Positions 57,756-64,000 of a DNA stretch of 64,000 nt are shown here, piece after piece. The notes under the pieces are model-generated. The model saw only the letters and a list, made by a program, of their open reading frames with translations, did no database searches and had not been told where the DNA came from. The first letter of the stretch is position 1. Each line of letters opens with the position of its first letter. A program made the position numbers and the translations under genes. The stretch spans positions 528,919 to 592,918 of the forward strand of contig JAEUUC010000009.1 of the NCBI GenBank assembly GCA_016787665.1. The letters run 5' to 3'. This stretch comes from Cyclobacteriaceae bacterium. GTDB lineage: Bacteria; Bacteroidota; Bacteroidia; Cytophagales; Cyclobacteriaceae.

Positions 57756-60700
57756 TCAGCGCTTGAGCGAGATGAAGCCTTCCGCCTTCGGCCGGCCGGA
57801 GTCAAACTCAAGCACGTAGAAGTACGTACCCACCGGCAACTGCTCACCCTTGCGGCTGACGCCTGTGAAACGGTTGGTGATGTTATCATAGTTACGCGCC
57901 TCAAAAACCAAATCGCCCCACCGGTTGAAGATTTTTAGCCGGTTGTTTCGTGTTTCTGGCGAAAGGTCAATGTTTTCAATACGGAAGTAGCTGTTGAGTG
58001 CATCTTCATTGGCTGACACCGCGTTGTAGAAAATCAACTCCGTACAATTCTCGGCAGCGGTTACGACTACCGCTTCGGAAATCTCGCTTAAGCAGCCCGA
58101 GCTGTTGACTACCTGAACCGCAAATGAGCCTGGATCGCGCACAACAATTTCGCCCGTAGTGGCTGAGTTCGTCCACACGTAACTGACAAAGGATGCCGGT
58201 GCCTGAAGTCTAACGCTGTCTTGCTTTGCCAAACACAACGCTGTGCTCCCTACCACGTTGATGATCGGCTTGGCGGGAACCGGATTGATAGTCGCTATTA
58301 CTTCAGTGCGCGGACTTTCAATGGTAGCTGAACGAATCGCAACATAATAACTCGTGGTGGCCGAAAGTGAAGGAGACGCGAAGTCCGGATTGGGATTATT
58401 CTGAATGGCCGTGCCCCCGGTAGCCTGCGCATACCAGGCATAGGTTTGAGCACCAACGGCACCGGTTGCCGTCAGCGTCACACTGCCGGGGCCACAGCGC
58501 GCACCGGCCACACCTGCCGGGGTTGCCACTGATTCTATAAACAGCGCTTCAATGTTCTTATCGCTGTTCAAATTTACCGTAAGCGGATTGACTGCCCCTG
58601 TCGCATCGCCTTGCCAGCCGGAAAAAATCCAACCGGCAGCCGGTACCGCTGTGATTTCCACCACCTGCGCGCCTTCAAACCGGTTTTGATTGGGGGTGCG
58701 TTGCACCAATCCCTGCCCAACGGCCTCCACGAGCAGGTTGTAATAAGGGCCCGCACAAAAGTCGGTGCGAATTGAATTATCGGTGTCATCAAATTCGGCC
58801 GGATCACTGTTTCGGATTTCGGCATACAAGGCAAAATCCTTGTTGATCACCAGCCAGTCGGTTTGAACCGATGCGGTTTGATTCCCGGCCACTGTGATGC
58901 CTTTCACATCGATCGGAATGGTGTCGGTGGGTGTCAGGTAAAAGAAATGAATCTGAGCTGTGGCCTGAATATCGCCAGCATTCTGCACGGTAGCCGTCAC
59001 GGATATATTATCACCATTGTTCGGACAAACAATACCCGACTGAAGGTTCGTGAACAACAAATTGGGGGCCTGGCCCACGACCAACGCACGCGAGGCTTCG
59101 TTATTAGTGCGGGTGGATTCGTTGAGTAAGTCGTTCGGATCCAGTAATGCCCGAATCACCCGGATGCCCGCGAGCGAGCTGCGGTAGGGTGTCATGATCT
59201 GAACGGTTCCATCATCACCGGGTGCCACGGATGGAATGTCGACATCGGGCCCGAGCGGTACATCATCTACCAGAACGCGCGCTTTGAACGGACCTGACGC
59301 CCCAACACCCGCGTTGTCGTACGAAATGAATATGGTGATGGGCTCATCTACATCCGGGTTGATTTTGCTGGGCGCGATGTACTCGGAGAAAATGCGGAGG
59401 TCGGGCGCGGGCAAGCGAACCTGAATGTTCGTTTTGAATTCATTGTTGTCCTCCCGGCATTCGGCATAGGCAGCCAGTTCATCAACCACCACTTTCAATT
59501 CGAATGTGCCGGCTGTTGCAAACAAATAAGGAAGGGAGACTGAGTAACTACCGGCCTGCAATCCCGGCCCCACCGTAGGCAAAATGGTGGACGCGACTTT
59601 TACATTATCAATGAAGAATGAAACCGGCACATTCGTAGCCGTGAACAGCCCGTTGTTATAGATGTTGGCCGTGAGATTTTGTACCGTTCCTTCGTAAAAT
59701 CCACCACCCCAGGCTCCGCCCACGGGGCTCACCGCAAAGTCAACGCACAAGGGCATCTGAGCCACGTTGTCGCCCTCGCTGCCCTCGTTTACCTGCCCGT
59801 TGTTGTCGAGCCGGATTCGAAAAGCATGATCGCCATCGGTAGCCAGGCTGGTGGTGAGTGAAACCGTGGCGGTGGCTCCGGCATTGAGCACGGTATTCAC
59901 CGTGCGTGTTTCAATTCGGGGTATACCGGCTTCGATCACAGTCAGCTCCAAATCAAAAGGAGGATTGACGGGAATGGGACCGGTGTTGCGATAGGTAACA
60001 TTGACGTTAAAATTCGTGCCGGCAGGCGGCAGCACCGGTGCAACGCTGATATCCGCATTGCTTACTGATAAGTTGGGGAATACCGGTGGCGGGGGAATGT
60101 GACGGATCGTTCGCGAAAACTCGTTGTTGGTCTCCCGGTATTCATCGACCACGCCCGAACCAATGGGTTCATCCACCCGAATATCAAGCACGTGGTCGAG
60201 CGTGCTGGCGAAGGTATAGTTTACTGCGAATGTATGGCCGGCACAGGTGGCGAGTGATGTCAGCGCCTCGGTGTGAATCAACGTGCCATTCATATACACA
60301 CGAACATCAAAAGGAGTAGTGGCATTTACACCGCCAATGTTGTCCACGCGCAGGTAAAACGTCTGGGGCAGCAGCATATTGACGCCACTCGGTGTGACCG
60401 CATTGGTGGCATTGACCGGGGTGAGATCCGGTTTGTCGGGCAGCACCGTGAGAAACGTTGCGCTCTGGTTGTTGACCTCCGAGCGCTCCACCACCACATT
60501 GGTAATGTCCGCTTCGCTGCGGAACACACAATTATTTCGGTTGAAGCAATCGCCAAGAACGCCCGTGGTGGTGGTAAAGTTGAAGCCCAACGACTCTCCC
60601 GGATTTAGCTGCGCAATGTTTTGCGTGCCAAGCACGGCATCACAATTCAGAAACCGAAAGACAAAATTGGTCGCGGGTGCATCCCCGGTGTTTGACACGG

Positions 60701-63700
60701 TTGCCGTTCCGCTAACCGATTGGCCCGGCAAGATCGTAGATTGACTCAGCACAATGGAGGTGGTGAGGTCGGGCCTCGGTGGTGTAGGCAAAACGGTTAT
60801 GGTAAAGGGCCCTTGCGTACCCGTAAGGGTAAAGTCGGTAACTTCAACCGTAACGGTGTATGTTCCGGGAGTTGCAGGCGCAGTCAGGGTAAGTTGGTAT
60901 GTGCCATCGGCTCGTGTTGTCGTGCCAGCTTGTCCACCGCCCGTGATTCGCGCGGTCACCGTAGCCCCGGCTACATCCGGGTCAATGCCCGGGGCGATGC
61001 CAAAATATTCGGCCTTGCCGGAGATGGTGATGCCGCCAAAAGGAAGCACGCTCGTGGGTGTTACGCTAGCCCCGCAGTCAATTCCACCCGGCAACTGATA
61101 ATCACCTGCAATCACCGGACGAATAGCAAAATTGTTGAGCTCGTTATCTTCGGCCAGCACGTTGGTTTCGTCAATCACCACCTTAACCGGGAAGAAACCG
61201 GACACAGCAAAAGACTGGTCCCACTGCAAGTTGACGGATGTCTGCGGCCCTACCAGGGACACGGTTTGGGTAAACACCCGATTACCTTCGATGTAGGCCG
61301 AAACCACAAAGTTCTCCGCTACATAATCGGAGGTGTTGCGAACACGGGCGTATATCCTGATCGACTCGTTAACGGCCGGGTTCGATTTACTGAAGGAGAT
61401 ATCATTAGCGAAAATCGCCACATCCAAAAGGTCGTTCGACACAAAAGGGCTCGATACGAAAGGTGTTTGCGACTGACATCCGTCAGCATTGCGCGCCACA
61501 ATCCGCGATCGCCAACGAATGAGGTCCGACAGGTTGGTTAGCGTGACACGATATTCTTTGCCATCCGTCACGTTGATGTCGGTGGCATCGGTTTGCGTCA
61601 TCACGCGGATAATATCCAGCGGATCCGTGGCCTGACCGTTCGCATTGGCGTCTAACTCCACCCGGGGATAGCCGGCTGCGGGCAAACTTCCACCGGCATC
61701 GGTATAGATCATCCGAAATTCAAAAAGTTCTGCCGTGCCACCCTGGGTCGGTGATACGTATGACGTGATGAAGCCTGTTGCACCTGTGAAGCTGATCACT
61801 GGGCTGTCCCGCACCGTGACCGTTACGGTTTTTGTTTCTGAACATCCATTCGCATTGGTGATCAGCACCGAGTAGGTGGTGGTGGCGACTGGCGAAACGG
61901 TAATGCTGGCCGAGGTGGCTGAGGTATTCCAGAGGTAGCTCGTTCCGCCCGTGGCGGTGAGCGTAATGGCTTCACCTGCACAAATGGTTGAGTTAGGCGT
62001 TAGTGTTGTGATCAAATCGGGGAAGTGCGTGACGGAGGCATCCAGTTGGTTATTAGTGGCGTCTTCATCACCTGCGAGGATGATTGTGCCTCGAATGGTG
62101 TACACTTGTTTGGCCGCCAGGTTGACTCTTTGGGTGAAGGTGTATTCGTACTTGCCGGCTGGCAAAATGGTTACGGCAACGGGTATGGATTCCGTCACAG
62201 CCGGTCCTCCGTTAATCTGATACGATACTTGAAATCCGGAAATAGTCGTGGCTCCCAGATTACTGATCTCAACCGTAACCGGTGTAGAGGCAGTCAGTGA
62301 ACACGAGCTTACCGGGGCAACAATCCGGGTAATCGCGCCATCACGGCTTACGGCTGGTAAGAACTGCGTGGCCCCAATACTCACGGGCACTGTCCGAACC
62401 GCTCCGTTAATATCGTTCGGCACGATGGCGGTGAGGTCAAAGCCTGCACCGGCAAGTGAGGGAGCCACGGCTGCCAGGTCTGTGGCGGAGGGGTACTGCG
62501 GGTCCACGGAAAGCGAGTTGGCATTTTGACCCGTAGCCGCCTGCAAGGCTCCCAAATTGGATTGATCTGATCCGCCCCAACGTGCTAACGTTGATCCCGT
62601 TGAAAAATAATTGTTGTAGTTGGCCTGCCCAATCGCGGCTGTACTGCCGCTGGTTACCTCCAGGGTATAATTGTTTGATTTGATGATGTTGTTGATGAGG
62701 TTAACGTTCGTGCCGGATCCGGATGTATAGTAAAGTCCGGTGCCCGCGCCCGTTGCGTTGATGTTATTGTGGTAAAAATTTATATGCCGCAGGAAGTTCA
62801 GGCTTACCGTTTGGAATGAGGCCGCGTTGTTGGTTTGCAAAAAATTATTGGCGATCAGGGCCGGTGCACCGGCTGTTGCCTGAGCCGTCACCACATCCAG
62901 AGCCGTGCCGTTTCCTCCCGTCACCCGGTTGGCTGTCACCCGGAAAGCTCCTTCCGCATTGCTGATGGACACGCCCGTGAAACTGGACGAAGACGGATTA
63001 TTAGTGACCACATTTTGGTCGAGGATAAAAGCGGTGTGGTAATTGAGAATAATGCCGCGGTGATAGCTTTGAAAAATGGTGTTGCCCCGAATCACGGTGC
63101 CGGTGGCGCGGGCGAACGGACCTTGAAAGTCGATGCCCACCGCGCCCAGCCGGATTGTGTTGTTGATCAGGCGAACATCCTCAGCCACCGAGGCGTTGAT
63201 CACCACCCCACCCCGATCAAAGGAGGTGAGTGTCGTTACCGTGCTTTCAATCACATTGCCTTCCAGCAAAATGTCCAGTGCCCGGTTGTTCATAAATACC
63301 GCCCGTGCAAACGAAGTTCCTTCCGCGCGGATGGTCATGTTCCGGATGCGATGGTGGTCCGCATTGCTGAGCCTTACGGTAAAATTCGCAGAGCTCGTGG
63401 TTGCAGAAACCCGAATAATAGCATCGGCCGGATTACCGGTAGCGGATTCAAACGTGATGGTGTTGGTGGCTGACGAGCCACTGACATTTAACAGCGTGAT
63501 TTGTTCATTGAAATTGCCGTTCACGCGAAAAACGACCGGCCCGCTTACTCCGGCATTTCGTAACGCATCCAGGGCAGCCGTAAAGGAAGTGAAGTTGTTG
63601 GCCCCGCTTCCTGCAGCATCGATCGTATAGGTGCCGGTCAGCGGAGTGCCCACCGCTCCGAATTGCGCAGCCCCAATACTGGGTGAAGAGGGGCGGGCAA

Positions 63701-64000
63701 CTCCATCAATGTCATCCGGCACTTCAGCATTTACGTTTTTTCCCGAAGCGGATAGCGCAGCTACTGTAGTATACAGCAAAGTAGGCGACTGAAACTGCGG
63801 ATCAATGGAGAGACTGTTGGCATCCAGGCCTGAGCCCGTACGCCAGTCAGCAAGGGTTGCATAATTTGTACTCAACTGGCGCGCCAGGAAAGGCCCTGAA
63901 CTGAACAAATTATTGTAGTCCCCCTCCACCACCGAGTTTACCGCACTGGGCGTCTGGTGCTCCACCGCCAAACCCGTGTTCGCCCGGAAGATGTTGTTCA
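57756..64000 (-). CDS. Giant exported adhesin: beta-helix, CARDB repeats, gliding-motility C-terminal domain (partial, 5' end outside window)
   Basis: The frame stays open to the window edge (codons N-N-I-F-R-A-N-T-G precede the first non-ATG candidate at 63971), so the start and signal peptide lie beyond 64000. More than 2080 residues are visible. The first part (about 64000-62330) is a parallel beta-helix with runs such as IRNMTIRAEG and a duplicated module ending DPQF/DPQY then SIGAAQF/SIGATQF. The middle (62330-58780) has a PKD/Ig-like unit and about seven CARDB-like domains. Around 58745-58535 is a divergent InlB-type repeat (VEAVGQGLVQRTPNQNRF, WQGDATGAVNPLTVNLNSDK), then Ig-like domains. 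The end is the type B gliding-motility/type IX secretion C-terminal domain (IFNRWGDLVFEARNY, VGTYFYVLEFDSG, GFISLKR). It is probably secreted by the type IX system as a surface adhesin. Confidence 0.9.
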   Translation of the reverse strand, partial: NNIFRANTGLAVEHQTPSAVNSVVEGDYNNLFSSGPFLARQLSTNYATLADWRTGSGLDANSLSIDPQFQSPTLLYTTVAALSASGKNVNAEVPDDIDGVARPSSPSIGAAQFGAVGTPLTGTYTIDAAGSGANNFTSFTAALDALRNAGVSGPVVFRVNGNFNEQITLLNVSGSSATNTITFESATGNPADAIIRVSATTSSANFTVRLSNADHHRIRNMTIRAEGTSFARAVFMNNRALDILLEGNVIESTVTTLTSFDRGGVVINASVAEDVRLINNTIRLGAVGIDFQGPFARATGTVIRGNTIFQSYHRGIILNYHTAFILDQNVVTNNPSSSSFTGVSISNAEGAFRVTANRVTGGNGTALDVVTAQATAGAPALIANNFLQTNNAASFQTVSLNFLRHINFYHNNINATGAGTGLYYTSGSGTNVNLINNIIKSNNYTLEVTSGSTAAIGQANYNNYFSTGSTLARWGGSDQSNLGALQAATGQNANSLSVDPQYPSATDLAAVAPSLAGAGFDLTAIVPNDINGAVRTVPVSIGATQFLPAVSRDGAITRIVAPVSSCSLTASTPVTVEISNLGATTISGFQVSYQINGGPAVTESIPVAVTILPAGKYEYTFTQRVNLAAKQVYTIRGTIILAGDEDATNNQLDASVTHFPDLITTLTPNSTICAGEAITLTATGGTSYLWNTSATSASITVSPVATTTYSVLITNANGCSETKTVTVTVRDSPVISFTGATGFITSYVSPTQGGTAELFEFRMIYTDAGGSLPAAGYPRVELDANANGQATDPLDIIRVMTQTDATDINVTDGKEYRVTLTNLSDLIRWRSRIVARNADGCQSQTPFVSSPFVSNDLLDVAIFANDISFSKSNPAVNESIRIYARVRNTSDYVAENFVVSAYIEGNRVFTQTVSLVGPQTSVNLQWDQSFAVSGFFPVKVVIDETNVLAEDNELNNFAIRPVIAGDYQLPGGIDCGASVTPTSVLPFGGITISGKAEYFGIAPGIDPDVAGATVTARITGGGQAGTTTRADGTYQLTLTAPATPGTYTVTVEVTDFTLTGTQGPFTITVLPTPPRPDLTTSIVLSQSTILPGQSVSGTATVSNTGDAPATNFVFRFLNCDAVLGTQNIAQLNPGESLGFNFTTTTGVLGDCFNRNNCVFRSEADITNVVVERSEVNNQSATFLTVLPDKPDLTPVNATNAVTPSGVNMLLPQTFYLRVDNIGGVNATTPFDVRVYMNGTLIHTEALTSLATCAGHTFAVNYTFASTLDHVLDIRVDEPIGSGVVDEYRETNNEFSRTIRHIPPPPVFPNLSVSNADISVAPVLPPAGTNFNVNVTYRNTGPIPVNPPFDLELTVIEAGIPRIETRTVNTVLNAGATATVSLTTSLATDGDHAFRIRLDNNGQVNEGSEGDNVAQMPLCVDFAVSPVGGAWGGGFYEGTVQNLTANIYNNGLFTATNVPVSFFIDNVKVASTILPTVGPGLQAGSYSVSLPYLFATAGTFELKVVVDELAAYAECREDNNEFKTNIQVRLPAPDLRIFSEYIAPSKINPDVDEPITIFISYDNAGVGASGPFKARVLVDDVPLGPDVDIPSVAPGDDGTVQIMTPYRSSLAGIRVIRALLDPNDLLNESTRTNNEASRALVVGQAPNLLFTNLQSGIVCPNNGDNISVTATVQNAGDIQATAQIHFFYLTPTDTIPIDVKGITVAGNQTASVQTDWLVINKDFALYAEIRNSDPAEFDDTDNSIRTDFCAGPYYNLLVEAVGQGLVQRTPNQNRFEGAQVVEITAVPAAGWIFSGWQGDATGAVNPLTVNLNSDKNIEALFIESVATPAGVAGARCGPGSVTLTATGAVGAQTYAWYAQATGGTAIQNNPNPDFASPSLSATTSYYVAIRSATIESPRTEVIATINPVPAKPIINVVGSTALCLAKQDSVRLQAPASFVSYVWTNSATTGEIVVRDPGSFAVQVVNSSGCLSEISEAVVVTAAENCTELIFYNAVSANEDALNSYFRIENIDLSPETRNNRLKIFNRWGDLVFEARNYDNITNRFTGVSRKGEQLPVGTYFYVLEFDSGRPKAEGFISLKR

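Overview
The window reads as a chromosomal segment of a member of the Bacteroidota, most probably a Cytophagales-type gliding bacterium; the order-level placement is an inference. The evidence is the gliding-motility/type IX-secretion C-terminal domain on the giant adhesin at the right end, a TAnnTTTG-type -7 promoter element with a correctly spaced -33 element (18213-18243), exported CHAT and caspase-family proteases, a DM9-repeat protein, and several families of dispersed intergenic repeats. No rRNA, tRNA, transposase, integrase or CRISPR array was recognised.

Left part (1-13.1 kb): a defence island. A complete type I restriction-modification operon (hsdM, hsdS, hsdR) carries four small genes between hsdS and hsdR, packed with 19-base overlaps to 13-base gaps: a TIR protein with an extra N-terminal domain, a stand-alone SLOG-fold protein, a ThsB/MTH538-type TIR-like protein and a second TIR protein. 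A HEPN-STAND (NTPase) protein follows hsdR after 33 bases. The four inserts plus hsdS and the 3' end of hsdM form an AT-rich block between GC-richer hsdM and hsdR, so the unit looks like a mosaic. This TIR/SLOG/TIR-like/TIR cassette inside a restriction operon is the best candidate for an under-described immune system here. The island lies between repeat families on both sides.

Middle (13.1-32 kb): mostly single genes separated by repeats. They include an MDR-type oxidoreductase, a 973-residue exported coiled-coil protein, a DM9 lectin-like protein, a Gfo/Idh/MocA oxidoreductase, a small GIY-YIG nuclease, PH-domain, SnoaL-like and SRPBCC/GyrI-like proteins, a BAAT-type hydrolase, an HTH membrane regulator, a PQQ/haem c alcohol dehydrogenase lipoprotein and an exported WD40-caspase. 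Two repeat families dominate the gaps: a roughly 200-base family A (four copies in a row at 19.15-19.87 kb) and a roughly 137-base MITE-like family B with long imperfect inverted arms.

Right part (32-64 kb): better-packed genes. There is a DUF58, transglutaminase, MoxR and TPR operon; a CHAT-TPR protease with a downstream membrane protein; an AT-rich membrane-protein gene framed by inverted repeats and an integron attC-like hairpin; a pair of amidohydrolase-fold exported proteins in which two of three modules have lost the metal-binding HxH motif; polA (proofreading residues replaced) overlapping a patatin/outer-membrane-barrel gene; an SPFH protein; a CBS-domain protein; an acyl-CoA ligase; and the 3' part of a >2070-residue beta-helix/CARDB adhesin that runs off the window. 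All functions are assigned by reading motifs; no database search was possible.
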